Shown: positions 8,984-18,354, counted from the stretch's first letter. The stretch is 64,000 nucleotides of DNA from Ureibacillus chungkukjangi (GCF_003217295.1 NZ_QJTJ01000004.1:62001-126000); one strand, 5' to 3'. The notes: generated by a model from the sequence alone, not told the origin. Made by a program: numbers and translations.

Positions 8984-9060
8984 CTATTCTCCTTTTTTGT
9001 GCTTATGCGTTATTCAAGCTATAATTTAATATACATAAGGGATTAAAGGGGGATTTTTAA

Positions 9061-9498
9061 ATGTTAACAGCAGAACAAATTCAAGAAATTTTACCACATC
9101 GCTATCCGTTTTTATTAGTGGATCGAATCTTAGAAATCGAAGAGGGGAAGCGTGCAGTAGGTATTAAAAATGTATCCATCAATGAAGACTTTTTTAACGG
9201 GCATTTTCCAGGATATCCAGTTATGCCTGGTGTTTTGATTGTGGAAGCATTAGCACAAGTAGGTGGAGTTGCTCTGTTAAAATCAGAGGAATTCAAGGGG
9301 CGCCTAGCATTTTTAACTGGAATCGATAATTGCCGCTTTAAACGTCAAGTCGTTCCAGGAGACCAATTAAAATTAGAGGTTGAATTTGTAAAACTACGCG
9401 GAGCTATGGGAAAAGGTCATGCAGTAGCAACAGTTGATGGTGAACTTGTATGTGAAACAGACATCCTATTTGCAATCGGCCCAGTTCAACCTAAATAA
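9061..9498 (+). CDS. fabZ: 3-hydroxyacyl-ACP dehydratase FabZ
   Basis: FabZ dehydrates beta-hydroxyacyl-ACP to trans-2-enoyl-ACP in the cytosolic type II fatty acid cycle. The 145-residue hot-dog-fold protein has the N-terminal [13 protein letters not shown], the catalytic His in [14 protein letters not shown] and the catalytic Glu in [14 protein letters not shown] precedes the ATG. B. subtilis has its fabZ (formerly ywpB) at the same place after flhP, so the assignment is firm. Confidence 0.97.
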   Translation: MLTAEQIQEILPHRYPFLLVDRILEIEEGKRAVGIKNVSINEDFFNGHFPGYPVMPGVLIVEALAQVGGVALLKSEEFKGRLAFLTGIDNCRFKRQVVPGDQLKLEVEFVKLRGAMGKGHAVATVDGELVCETDILFAIGPVQPK

Positions 9499-9680
9499 TC
9501 TTCTTCATTTTATGTGCATATTTTAATAGGAAATTGGGTAAAGAATACAAATAAGGTATTTTTGGACATTGTATTTTGCATTTCACTTTCTAAAGTATTA
9601 AAATTAAGTAGGTAGAATGGAACGGTGGTTAGAGCAACATCAAAGATTGTGCTTTTGAACTGTAGGAGGTTTTTAAATAA

Positions 9681-10073
9681 ATGTATAAACAGTTGTCTTC
9701 AGGCGTAAAGATAAGCATTACTAGGTCTATCTCAACGTCATTTGAATCATATTTGGCAAGCATCGGCTGGGATGAGGACAAATTTTCGATGGACGAATTT
9801 GTAGCAAATTGGCAAAAGTATTTTACAGAAAATGCAGCTTGGTATGACAAGGTTCCTCAAGATGTATTACTTAGCCCAGAATTTCACGAAGAGCTGGCAC
9901 AGCGAATTGACGAAGTGATTGCCAAAATTTTAAGTGAAAAACCAACGAAAAAGCAAATTGATTCAATTGAAAAAATGCAAAAAGCACTTGGGACAAACTT
10001 TACATACGAATGTAAAGCAGAGGCTGCATATGTAGAACAACAACTTAAAGAACAGCTTAAAAAAGAAGACTAA
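9681..10073 (+). CDS. Conserved hypothetical protein
   Basis: I do not recognise this 130-residue protein. It has no signal peptide or membrane segment. The first half is mixed and aromatic (SFESYLASIGWDEDKF, NWQKYFTENAAWYDK). The second half is charged and mostly helical, with KPTKKQIDSIEKMQKALG and a Lys/Glu-rich C-terminus, so a soluble helical protein is likely. The start is well supported by AGGAGGT 10 bases before the ATG. It stands alone between fabZ and a lipoprotein gene, and its context gives no clear role. Confidence 0.7.
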   Translation: MYKQLSSGVKISITRSISTSFESYLASIGWDEDKFSMDEFVANWQKYFTENAAWYDKVPQDVLLSPEFHEELAQRIDEVIAKILSEKPTKKQIDSIEKMQKALGTNFTYECKAEAAYVEQQLKEQLKKED

Positions 10074-10217
10074 GTTTTCCACGTTGTGTAACGATTTAGA
10101 AATTGAGCTAAAATGCGTTACTTCTTTTTTAGGATAGTTCCTTCCTTCTCGGGTAATCTAAGATTAATCACATTCCTTATGTGGTTAAGTATACTTGAAA
10201 AGGAGGGAGCTTTTTTT

Positions 10218-10604
10218 ATGTGGAAAAAACCTGTTTTTGCGTTCGTACTTGGATCCGCTTTATTAGTGGGCTGTAATAACACAGCAGATGAAGCAGTAAA
10301 CGACGTACAAGATGTTGGAGAAAATGTCGGCCAGGATATCAATGAGGGTGTAAACGATGTCCAAGAGGGTGCAGAGGATTTACTACGTGATGATTCCTCA
10401 GGTAACCTAAATAACGAAGTGAATAACAACACGGGCACTACTGATTTAGGAGATGACCTAAATGGTAACACAGGTACCCTTAATAATAACGACAATCCTG
10501 TTGATGAAGATGGTCAATCAAACAGCGATGGTGCCGGCCAAAATATAAACGGGAATGTTGATAACAACGACGAACGCGTCGATAACGATACAGAAAATCA
10601 ATAA
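10218..10604 (+). CDS. Acidic Asn/Asp-rich lipoprotein
   Basis: The 128-residue product starts with a short signal peptide ending in the lipobox ALLVGC, so the Cys near residue 19 should be lipidated and the protein held on the outer face of the membrane. The rest is low-complexity and acidic: an early stretch of amphipathic repeats (EAVNDVQDVGENVGQDINEG and similar) and then an Asn/Asp/Gly-rich tail with no recognisable domain. The ATG at 10218 is chosen over upstream in-frame starts because AGGAGGG lies 10 bases before it and the signal peptide begins there. The function is unknown. Confidence 0.8.
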   Translation: MWKKPVFAFVLGSALLVGCNNTADEAVNDVQDVGENVGQDINEGVNDVQEGAEDLLRDDSSGNLNNEVNNNTGTTDLGDDLNGNTGTLNNNDNPVDEDGQSNSDGAGQNINGNVDNNDERVDNDTENQ

Positions 10605-10632
10605 TACATCCCGATTTTGGATGCTACCATGG

Positions 10633-10662
10633 ATCGCCCCAGTAATACGGGGCGATTTTTTT
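10633..10662 (+). terminator. Terminator of the lipoprotein gene
   Basis: The perfect stem ATCGCCCC / GGGGCGAT is followed by T residues, a strong intrinsic terminator. Confidence 0.92.
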
Positions 10663-10737
10663 AGTGGCAAATCTTACGTGTACTAAGTAAATTTGGTTAT
10701 CGCAGGAAAAATGGGTATCCGTACGGGGAAAGTTAAA

Positions 10738-11071
10738 GCGGGTCATCGCCCAAAATTGGTGGAAAGTTAGTTTAGGGGAAAAGAGAAAGCGGCTCATTGC
10801 CCGAAAGCTGGAGAAAAATTCGTTTAGGGGAAGAGAGAGAACGGCTCATTGCCCGAAAGCTGGAGAAAAATTCGTTTAGGGGAAGAGAGAGAACGGCTCA
10901 TTACCCGAAAATTGGTGGAAAGTTAGTTTAGGGGAAGAGAGAAAGCGGGTCATCGCCCGAAAGCTGGAGAAAAATTCGTTTAGGGGAAGAGAGAAAGCGG
11001 ATCATCGCCCGAAAGCTGGAGAAAAATTCGTTTAGGGGAAGAGAGAAAGCGGGTCATCGCCCGAAAGCTGA
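10738..11071 (+). repeat. Tandem repeat B, 52-bp period, about seven units
   Basis: The sequence CGG(C/G)TCAT recurs at about 10739, 10790, 10842, 10894, 10946, 10998 and 11050, spaced 52 bases apart (51 for the first interval). Each unit contains TCAT(T/C)GCCC and TTTAGGGGAAGAGAGA. Two sub-variants alternate: most units carry GAAAGCTGGAGAAAAATTCG, while two carry AAAATTGGTGGAAAGTTAG. A decayed unit may precede the array. No reading frame with a start is supported. The sequence is not obviously related to the other 52-bp array at 2566. Confidence 0.92.
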
Positions 11072-11263
11072 AGAAATCATTATGTACATGCTTAAACAAT
11101 CAAAAATGTAGATAACTGTGTTAGTGTTTATACAAAGCTAAGTAACCACATACACAGATGTGGCAAAACCTCACGCAAATGAAGATAACAGCACAACCCT
11201 AGATAAGCACATACAATCTAACTATCCACACTCCCATCCCATAAATCCACTCCCACACCAAAA
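11072..11263. other. Spacer after repeat array B
   Basis: No gene was found. The plus strand is C/A-rich near 11140-11260, like the spacers at 2860-3000 and 47080-47350. Confidence 0.4.
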
Positions 11264-11299
11264 TAAAAAAAGATTAGGCATGTGTATCCATACCTAATC
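11264..11299 (-). terminator. Terminator of ywpF
   Basis: On the minus strand GATTAGG pairs with CCTAATC, followed by seven T residues. Confidence 0.88.
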
Positions 11300-11302
11300 A
11301 GT

Positions 11303-11728
11303 TTAAGATTCTTTTATGCGTGGGCGTTCGCGCATTCCCTTTTTGAAGCGGGTCATAAGCTCTTCGCTTGATAATTCCTCAGTTAATAGTGAGTTTAATA
11401 ATGCCTCTGCATACTTGCTTCTTCGAGTTTTGATGGTTCCTTTTAATAAAACGGTGATTTTTTCACCGATTTCGCGGATGTCACTTACCAAAACCTTGAA
11501 TGGTGCAGGCTCGTTATCTGGAAAAGAAATGATGACATGTACTTCAAAGACTTCATTGGAAGCCTTGAGGTTTTCGAAGGTTGTTTTGTGTTCTTTGGAA
11601 AGGAATAATTCAAGAATCCAGGATTTGCGACTGTTTTCTTGATTGATTACGATTCCGTCGATAATGGGAATGTTTTGCCCGCCGTCTTCATTGATCAGGT
11701 CAAACGAAAGCATTTTAAACGTCTTCAT
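11303..11728 (-). CDS. ywpF: YwpF-like protein
   Basis: The 141-residue protein begins MKTFKMLSF and continues with a beta-rich region ending about residue 95 (IPIIDGIVINQE, SWILELFLS, FKVLVSDIREIG). A basic helical tail follows (MTRFKKGMRERPR). This resembles the uncharacterised Bacillus YwpF family, and B. subtilis ywpF lies next to the ssbB gene in the same place. The start at 11728 is preferred over the TTG two codons upstream because GGGGGA lies 6 bases before the ATG. No membrane segment or signal is present. The function is unknown. Confidence 0.75.
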   Translation of the reverse strand: MKTFKMLSFDLINEDGGQNIPIIDGIVINQENSRKSWILELFLSKEHKTTFENLKASNEVFEVHVIISFPDNEPAPFKVLVSDIREIGEKITVLLKGTIKTRRSKYAEALLNSLLTEELSSEELMTRFKKGMRERPRIKES

Positions 11729-11880
11729 CAGCAATCCCCCAATATTTTTAGATAATTTTAGTATAACATAGAAAAACTGCGAAAATTAAATTTTGGCCCT
11801 TACAATTTTGTGTCACTTCAACTCCATATTCTTACAGCCGCATGGACTTGTCAAAAATCGACAAATTTATCGCTATGTCG

Positions 11881-11924
11881 AAAAATGATTTTTCAGCTCA
11901 AAAACGACGGAAAACCTATATTTT
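11881..11924 (+). promoter_or_regulatory. Candidate ComK box upstream of ssbB
   Basis: Two AT-boxes are visible: AAAAATGATTTTT (11881-11893), a perfect AAAA-N5-TTTT, and AAAACCTATATTTT (11911-11924). They are 17-18 bases apart, matching one of the spacings known for the competence regulator ComK. A possible promoter follows (TTGCCG 11931-11936, 18 bases, TATGAT 11955-11960). B. subtilis ssbB is a ComK-activated gene. Confidence 0.55.
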
Positions 11925-11987
11925 CGGAATTTGCCGAAATTAGTGAGCTCGGTTTATGATGGACTCACAAGAAAGGAGGTGAACGGC

Positions 11988-12398
11988 ATGAACCAAGTCG
12001 GACTAGTCGGGAGATTTACAAAAGACCCATTTCTCAAGACATTTTCAGAGAATCGGGTACAAACCAATTTTGTTATAGCGATTAATCGAAACTACCGAAA
12101 CAACCATGGAAATGTGGAAGCCGATTTCGTTGCCTGCGTAGCATGGGGAAGGCTAGCAGAACGAATTGTCAACTATTGTGGAAAAGGGTCATTGGTAGGC
12201 ATAAACGGTCGCTTACAAACTAGATCATTTACAAATAAGGAAAATGTAAAAATCTATACAACAGAAGTCATTGTAGATGATGTCCGATTCTTAATCTTAA
12301 AGACACCCGAAAATAAGGGTGGAGCTACCAGAAACAATCAAGATGTGTCATCGGATTTTGTTCTTCCTGAACAGGTGGCCAACACTCCAACTCCATAA
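11988..12398 (+). CDS. ssbB: Competence-associated single-stranded DNA-binding protein SsbB
   Basis: SsbB protects incoming single strands during transformation. The 136-residue protein has the OB-fold SSB domain over about residues 1-105: NQVGLVGRFTKDP, TNFVIAINRN, DFVACVAWGRLAERI, GINGRLQTRSF. A short tail follows that lacks the acidic DDDIPF-type C-terminus of replicative SSB proteins. That, the small size and the position beside ywpF favour SsbB over SsbA. The ATG at 11988 follows AAAGGAGGTG by 6 bases; a longer frame from 11931 is not credible. An upstream AT-box pair suggests ComK control. Confidence 0.88.
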   Translation: MNQVGLVGRFTKDPFLKTFSENRVQTNFVIAINRNYRNNHGNVEADFVACVAWGRLAERIVNYCGKGSLVGINGRLQTRSFTNKENVKIYTTEVIVDDVRFLILKTPENKGGATRNNQDVSSDFVLPEQVANTPTP

Positions 12399-12896
12399 GA
12401 CTTGGGCAGTCTGGGAGTGACCAAAACTAGCTGAACTCGAAATGTTGTAGAGGTAACAAAAAGATTTCGCAAAAACCTTTAACTTTCACTAAAAACTAAA
12501 ACCAACTCTCCTTAGAACAACATAAAATTTTCTCTCCTGTACAATGTAATTTAAAAACTCTCCTAGAATCAAAACAACAAAATCAAAGACTCAACTAATA
12601 CCTAATCTCAATTTAATCTAAAAATCTCTCTTTTATATGTGTCCTAAACTATAGAAATTATAAATCAGAAAACTCCCTTCCAAATAAAAGCCAATTCATA
12701 AATCCATCCTCGATTCACAAATAGCTTGAAAGGAGGTGATAAAAAATCACTACTGCTGACCGCACAGTAGTGACAAAAAATGTCCTAAACTCTACATAGT
12801 AGAGAACAAACAATTGAATATGGATAAAACGCAAATTGAATAACGAGAGGCAAAATTAGAGTCGAGTACTACAATACTCGACTCTATACCATATAA
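12399..12896. other. Spacer with an orphan perfect Shine-Dalgarno and hairpins
   Basis: GAAAGGAGGTGAT at about 12729-12741 is a perfect ribosome-binding sequence but is followed by no usable frame, only a few codons. Directly after it TCACTACTG pairs with CAGTAGTGA around the loop CTGACCGCA. The words TGTCCTAAACT occur twice (about 12640 and 12781). This could be a decayed small-peptide or type I toxin module, which is a weak inference. The last part (12858-12885) is the terminator of ywqA. Confidence 0.35.
12858..12885 (-). terminator. Hairpin terminator of ywqB-ywqA
   Basis: The 10-11 bp perfect stem AGAGTCGAGTA / TACTCGACTCT lies just after the helicase stop codon on the minus strand. The T tract after it is weak (AATTTTG). 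Confidence 0.65.
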
Positions 12897-15734
12897 TTAT
12901 CTCATCCCATGTGTATCTAGCATTAGTAAATCCATTAATTCATCCTCTTGAAGCTCAGTTAACCAATTGCTCGATTGAATCAATTCTTCAGATAGGGCCG
13001 ATTTAATTTCAATCATTTTATCGATTTTTTCTTCGATCGTCCCAATGGTTATGAATTTATGAACCTGTACAAATTGTGTTTGTCCGATTCGGTAGGCACG
13101 GTCTGTTGCTTGATTTTCAACTGCTGGATTCCACCAGCGATCGGCATGCAATACATGATTAGCTGCAGTCAGGTTTAGACCTGTCCCACCAGCCTTTAAA
13201 GATAGTAGGAAAATGGGGAACTCGCCAGCCTGGAAGCTATCCACCAAATTGTCTCGTTGCTGCTTTGGCATACTACCAGTTAAGAAGGGAATATCGATAT
13301 TGTATAGCTCTGAAAAACAATGCTGTAATAGCTGACCCATACCAATATACTGGGTGAAGATTAAGCATTGCTCCCCGTTGTCCACGATATCTGCTGCAAG
13401 CTCAACAATTCTTTTTAGCTTAATAGAACGATTTAACAATGTTTTTGCATCATCATAAGGTTCTTTTAAATATAAAGCTGGATGATTACATAACTGCTTT
13501 AGCTTACTCAGCATTTGTAGAATACGACCCTTTTTCTCAAAAGCAGTCATTACCTCAAGCTGTGCCAGTGTATCCTCAATATATCCTTCATACAGCGCGG
13601 CCTGTTCACTTGTTAAGGCACAGAATTCTTTCGTTTCCTGCTTTTCTGGAAGATTCAGCATTAAATCTGGATCATTTTTTGTACGACGCATCAGGAATGG
13701 ACGAATCTTTGTACGTAAGATTTCCTTATGACGATCAGATTCCTCACGCTCAATAGGTACTATAAATTGCTCCTGGAATTTACCGAAGCTGCCTAAATAC
13801 CCTTTGTGAATAAAGTCAAAAATTGCCCAAAGCTCTGAAAGTCGATTCTCAATAGGAGTACCAGTTAAAGCGATATGATGTTTTCCGTTTAATCGACGAA
13901 TTGCTCGAGATTGTAAGGTTTGCATATTTTTAATATTTTGGGCTTCATCTAATGCTACACTCGCCCAATTTATGTGCTCTAAGAAGTCAATATCCTGAGA
14001 AATCGTCCCGTAGGAGGACAGTACAACGTTTGGTTTTTCACTCTGTATCACGCTTTTAAAGCTATCGTCCTTGATACGATTTGAACCGTAATGAGTCATC
14101 ACTTTTAAGGATGGTGCAAATCGAACCAGCTCTTTTTGCCAGTTTCCTAAAACAGAAGTAGGGCAAATAATCAATGTAGGCGCAGTTTCGCCTAAATTCT
14201 CGTTCGTATATAAAAGATAAGTGATTAACTGTACAGTTTTTCCTAGTCCCATATCATCTGCTAATACGGCACCAAATTTTTGCTCACGCATAAATGTTAA
14301 CCATTCGAAGCCTTCCTGCTGATAAGGACGTAATTCTGCCTGCAATCCTGTAGGCTTTGGAATAGGGGGAAGACCCTTCTTAGTTGTGAGCTGTTCAATA
14401 TAATCCTGTAGGGAACGCTGCATTTCGAATGCAAAAAGTGGATCATCCGTTTCAGAATCCTCTTCTTCAAGTGGAGCAGCCAACTCATTCGGTAATTCGC
14501 GGAATAAAAGCTCTCGAACAGTCCAGTTTTCTTCCTCTGCCTTATCCATCAGCTCTCGAATCTCATTCATCCAATTAACATCCATACGGAACCATTCATC
14601 GCCAATTCGAACAAATTCTCGGTTTTCCTCAACAATTTTGCGGAATTCCTCGGCATTAATTTCTTCGCCATTGACAGATAGCTGCCATTTGAATGCTAAA
14701 ATATCATCTAACCCAGCGACCGATTTTTGAGATTGGTTACTTGCACTTACACGGACACGCATCTTTGTCTGCTTTAGCTCTCGTAGCCATGCTGGTAAAA
14801 CAACCTCAAAGCCTAGTGCACTCAATTTAGCAAAGTCATCTCTCAGTAATTTACGAACATCCCCGTCCTCTATTGTGGTATGTATAAACTTGTCAGGGAA
14901 AACATGATATGCACGCAAATCCATCAGCTCGAGCATCTGTGCTTGCTGGGTAACGATATCATCTGCAAATTCTAACCATTTTTCAGGGAGTGCCTTTTCA
15001 ACCGGTAAATGTCTTTTACGAATCGCTGGTGTCCAAAGCTTAGTTGTTTTAGGTGAGCTAAGCACCGTTTCTAAAAGCCATTCCGACGATCCTTCATCTG
15101 GTTCACTTAAACGGATGGCCACTTTTAGGTTTCCGATATTACGATCTTTATTTAACGGCCAACCTCCATTTTTGAAGAATGGAAGTAAAGCACGTAAATC
15201 TCTAGGATGCAAGCTTGCAAATGCTAATTTTTGATAAGCTGCCGATTTAAGGAGTGATTCCAATTCGTTCAATGTAATATTTTTCTCACGAGTATACTGT
15301 TGTACAAACTCATCCTCTAAAAAGCTCTCGGGTAGCTGAAAGGAAAATGAGAAATCACCATTTTCTTTTTCCTCCGTAACGACGTATTCCCATAAAGCAC
15401 TATTATTCCAAAGGAGCTGTATCGCCTTCATGGATGAAAGGAGCTTTTCGGAATGCTCATCAGCGCCCTTTAGCTGTATAAATGGATGCTTATAAGAAGG
15501 CGATAACAAATCGACTAGCTCCACAGTGGGTAAACGAAGATCTGTGTCACTAACATTGGCAGTTAAACCAAAGAAGCTCGGTTCATAACGGAAAAATAAT
15601 TGCCTTGTCCAATTAATAGGCGACATAGGTGTGTTATCTTCCGTGTAGGCTGTTACAGAAAAGAAAGCTGGTTGCAGTTCTTCTATGGATAATCGAACTA
15701 TTTTCGTAAAAGGTGTTTGTTGAATTTCTGTCAT
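12897..15734 (-). CDS. ywqA: SNF2-family DEAD/DEAH-like helicase YwqA
   Basis: This 945-residue protein is a Swi2/Snf2-type ATPase. An N-terminal SNF2-associated region (about 1-440) comes before the helicase core. Motif I is seen in ADDMGLGKTVQ, motif II in DEAQNIKN, motif III in ALTGTPIENRL, and the C-terminal lobe ends with the motif VI segment QATDRAYRIGQ. Such proteins translocate on double-stranded DNA and remodel protein-DNA or RNA polymerase complexes; the exact cellular task of YwqA is not known. The start ATG overlaps the end of the upstream SWIM gene by 4 bases, so the two are translationally coupled. The pair is conserved as ywqB-ywqA in Bacillus. Confidence 0.92.
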   Translation of the reverse strand: MTEIQQTPFTKIVRLSIEELQPAFFSVTAYTEDNTPMSPINWTRQLFFRYEPSFFGLTANVSDTDLRLPTVELVDLLSPSYKHPFIQLKGADEHSEKLLSSMKAIQLLWNNSALWEYVVTEEKENGDFSFSFQLPESFLEDEFVQQYTREKNITLNELESLLKSAAYQKLAFASLHPRDLRALLPFFKNGGWPLNKDRNIGNLKVAIRLSEPDEGSSEWLLETVLSSPKTTKLWTPAIRKRHLPVEKALPEKWLEFADDIVTQQAQMLELMDLRAYHVFPDKFIHTTIEDGDVRKLLRDDFAKLSALGFEVVLPAWLRELKQTKMRVRVSASNQSQKSVAGLDDILAFKWQLSVNGEEINAEEFRKIVEENREFVRIGDEWFRMDVNWMNEIRELMDKAEEENWTVRELLFRELPNELAAPLEEEDSETDDPLFAFEMQRSLQDYIEQLTTKKGLPPIPKPTGLQAELRPYQQEGFEWLTFMREQKFGAVLADDMGLGKTVQLITYLLYTNENLGETAPTLIICPTSVLGNWQKELVRFAPSLKVMTHYGSNRIKDDSFKSVIQSEKPNVVLSSYGTISQDIDFLEHINWASVALDEAQNIKNMQTLQSRAIRRLNGKHHIALTGTPIENRLSELWAIFDFIHKGYLGSFGKFQEQFIVPIEREESDRHKEILRTKIRPFLMRRTKNDPDLMLNLPEKQETKEFCALTSEQAALYEGYIEDTLAQLEVMTAFEKKGRILQMLSKLKQLCNHPALYLKEPYDDAKTLLNRSIKLKRIVELAADIVDNGEQCLIFTQYIGMGQLLQHCFSELYNIDIPFLTGSMPKQQRDNLVDSFQAGEFPIFLLSLKAGGTGLNLTAANHVLHADRWWNPAVENQATDRAYRIGQTQFVQVHKFITIGTIEEKIDKMIEIKSALSEELIQSSNWLTELQEDELMDLLMLDTHGMR

Positions 15735-17317
15735 ACCAGTAGGTTTCCTTTCTCTAATTCTTCTTGTAGAGCACGTAGCCGTTTATATTGTTCACGTACA
15801 GTCTGAATATAATCAGCCCAAAAGTTAGTTTTTCCACATTTTTTCGAGGCAGACTTCATCATTTTCCAAATTCGCACAGCCTGCTTATAATTCATTCTCG
15901 ATTTTTGATTTACTTCTTCAAGTGCATAGTAATGGTAAAGTGGCAATGTCATTTCCGGTGCCTCCTCAATTACTTCCTTTAGTCCACAGGTTTCTAGATA
16001 AGAAATAGAGGAAGGATATAATTGATGGAGAGCAACCCATTCGCCGTATCGTTTTTCCTTCAGCAAGTAATGAGAATAAGGCTGCACACCATAGCTTCCA
16101 AATGCTGAGTAAAGCATCATTTCTTCATGCTCTGAAAGCGGAATATTATCATATAGCTGGTGTATCCTTCTCACATACATTTGTCGTTGAGATGGCACCA
16201 AATATCCATTAATATACTCATTTAACAGCGGTAGCATAGCTTTTAAAATCGCATCAGTGGCAATTTCATCGTTACGTGAATGGGCAAATTTAGCCAATCC
16301 AAAGTAAACATTCATTTGATCGGGTGCAATGTTTTCTAAATTTTGTTTTAAGGAATCAAAATCCTTTAACAAAATGTGGAAAAGATTAAAGACAGTAGAG
16401 AGTGGCACATCCTCACTAATCTCTGACTGCTCATAGCCTTGCAGGATTGCTAATTCCTCTTCAGCCCGTCTTTTTTCGATAAAAACGGTATCCCAGAATA
16501 ATAAATAAATATTTAATCTTCGACCGATATAACGTTCCTTTTCCAGTAAAAACTCTCGTACTAAAACTTGTAGTGCATCAAAAAATGGATCTGTTGCAAA
16601 AAGACGGGATTTCCCAGACAGTTCATGAATGGTATTTTGAATCACTTCAAATCGACGGTCAAAAAAGTACTCAAAGTAATCCGTACCAAAGCTATTTCCG
16701 CCTCGCTCAAAATTCACATTTTGCCATAATTTATTTAAAATGGCGATTTCCATAAATAAATTATAGATAGGCTGCCATTCCCGTTCAAAAGGGAGGTGTT
16801 TTCTGAGCTTGCCATGTATGTTATCTACTGTGCTAGCAAGAAGGTGTTTTTCGATTAAACGTCCCTCTGGAACAAGATGTGCCATTACCTCGTTTACCAT
16901 AGCAAGCCAATTTTCAGGAGTGCGTGTGGAAGCAAGCATGTGCAAATTCAAGCTTTTTTTCGTACGCCATTTTGCCGCCCAATCCTGTACAGAATCAATA
17001 TATTGGAATAAAGCCAAGATAACACTAACCTTATGGCGACACCATGGCTCTTGAGGACAATCACAATTTATTTCACTATTTCGGAAGTTAACGGTCACAT
17101 GTGTCAGTCGAACATCCTGTACCGATGCATAAAGTGTTGTTGTAGCAGGAACATAGCGCTCTAGGTTAACCGATTTGTTACGTATAGCAAAAAGTGCGCG
17201 GCGTATAAGTTCTTCATCCTCAGTGACAGAAGGATGTAATGCTTGCTCTATATTTTCTAGTTGATTTCGAATGAATGCTGCTTGTTCCCATGCAAGTGCT
17301 GAAATCGATATCCCCAT
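15731..17317 (-). CDS. ywqB: SWIM zinc finger protein YwqB
   Basis: The protein (about 528 residues) carries a SWIM zinc-binding motif near its N-terminus, CDCPQEPWCRH, which has the CxCxnCxH pattern. It is otherwise helical without other known domains. SWIM proteins often accompany SNF2 helicases and probably help them bind DNA or a partner protein. It overlaps ywqA by 4 bases. The frame is open to an ATG at 17371, but no ribosome site precedes that. AAGGAG lies 9 bases before the ATG at 17317 (and 3 before that at 17323), so the shorter start is preferred. Confidence 0.85.
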   Translation of the reverse strand: MGISISALAWEQAAFIRNQLENIEQALHPSVTEDEELIRRALFAIRNKSVNLERYVPATTTLYASVQDVRLTHVTVNFRNSEINCDCPQEPWCRHKVSVILALFQYIDSVQDWAAKWRTKKSLNLHMLASTRTPENWLAMVNEVMAHLVPEGRLIEKHLLASTVDNIHGKLRKHLPFEREWQPIYNLFMEIAILNKLWQNVNFERGGNSFGTDYFEYFFDRRFEVIQNTIHELSGKSRLFATDPFFDALQVLVREFLLEKERYIGRRLNIYLLFWDTVFIEKRRAEEELAILQGYEQSEISEDVPLSTVFNLFHILLKDFDSLKQNLENIAPDQMNVYFGLAKFAHSRNDEIATDAILKAMLPLLNEYINGYLVPSQRQMYVRRIHQLYDNIPLSEHEEMMLYSAFGSYGVQPYSHYLLKEKRYGEWVALHQLYPSSISYLETCGLKEVIEEAPEMTLPLYHYYALEEVNQKSRMNYKQAVRIWKMMKSASKKCGKTNFWADYIQTVREQYKRLRALQEELEKGNLLV

Positions 17318-17371
17318 AGTCATACGCTCCTTAAAAAAACATGTAAGATCAGTGCTTTTTCTTTTACTCAT

Positions 17372-17828
17372 AGTAATTTTCTCATTTCTAACTAAAAAAA
17401 GTCTGTCCTTCCATTATAACTTTAAAATGCAGGATTGATAAGTAAAACGGAAAGTTTAGGAAAAAGTCCTCTGTAATTTGGTTGATAATTGGTTTAGCTT
17501 GAAGAATACAGGGTATAAGAATTTAACATTAGTTTGTAATTAGTCCAGTGGGTTAACACATTTCCATTTTATTTACAAATATCGATAAAATTAGTAAGAT
17601 TCTGCTAGTTTGAAAAGCGAAAAGTATGGAGAATATAGCATTAACGAGATACAAAATTCGTATGATACAATAACGGCTTTCAAGGTGGCACCGGCCTTAT
17701 AGCCCAGAAAATACATATGAATTTGGCTTAAGTTACAACCTAAAGCTGAAATCGCTTTCATTTACTAAAGAATGAAAATGTGTTATAATTAGAAAAATCA
17801 GAAAACTTCCAAATTAGGAGGGGATAGT
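17372..17828. other. Spacer between ywqB and the IDEAL-domain gene
   Basis: No gene was found on either strand. An isolated AAGGTGGCACCG at 17682-17693 recalls the T-box core but lacks the rest of a T-box leader. The promoter of the divergent ywqB gene should lie at the left edge. Confidence 0.4.
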
Positions 17829-18305
17829 ATGATTCAAGTACAGTTTATGAAGCCCTTTTATACAAAAGTAAGCGGAAAGACACTGCGCTTAGTTTTTGCT
17901 TATCAGTATTTTTCGATTGTGAAGGATGATGAGTTATATCATTTTGTACCCGTTGAAGGGAAGGAAATGATTATTGACCTAGAAACGAAGCAAATTGAAA
18001 ATCTGTCAGAGATTTTCGTATTCCAACGTGGAAACCGATTCATTCGTTTACCATTATATCAGCTGCTTTTAATTTCAAATGTGCATGATCATTTAACTCC
18101 TATATTGGCCAAAGCAACGACAAGTGACGATACATTAAACGTTATACCGAAAGAGGAATCTCAATCTGAAATGCAAAAAATGATTCGCGAGCTAGAGGAG
18201 CAAAACCTAGAACGCCTAATCGACCAAGCTCTAGAAAACCGCGACGAAAAACGCTTCCATGAGCTAGCATCCGAAAAAGCCAAATTATATGGCGCACAAG
18301 CTTAA
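17829..18305 (+). CDS. IDEAL-domain protein of unknown function
   Basis: The 158-residue protein has an N-terminal beta-rich half (about 1-85) and a linker. Its C-terminal helical segment LERLIDQALENRDEKRFHEL (about 127-146) matches the IDEAL domain signature found in several small Bacillus proteins. Its role is unknown; IDEAL segments often act as protein-protein contact helices. GGAGGGG lies 5 bases upstream of the ATG. It is a single-gene unit with its own terminator. Confidence 0.7.
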   Translation: MIQVQFMKPFYTKVSGKTLRLVFAYQYFSIVKDDELYHFVPVEGKEMIIDLETKQIENLSEIFVFQRGNRFIRLPLYQLLLISNVHDHLTPILAKATTSDDTLNVIPKEESQSEMQKMIRELEEQNLERLIDQALENRDEKRFHELASEKAKLYGAQA

Positions 18306-18317
18306 TAAAAGATAGGG

Positions 18318-18354
18318 CACCTCGATTTGCTAATTTGAATCGGAGGTGTTTTTT
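18318..18354 (+). terminator. Terminator of the IDEAL-domain gene
   Basis: CACCTCGATT pairs with AATCGGAGGTG, followed by TTTTTT. Confidence 0.85.

Noticed and set aside
17682-17693. T-box-like AAGGTGGCACCG
   Set aside because: No specifier stem, no terminator/antiterminator pair and no aminoacyl-tRNA synthetase or transporter gene downstream.
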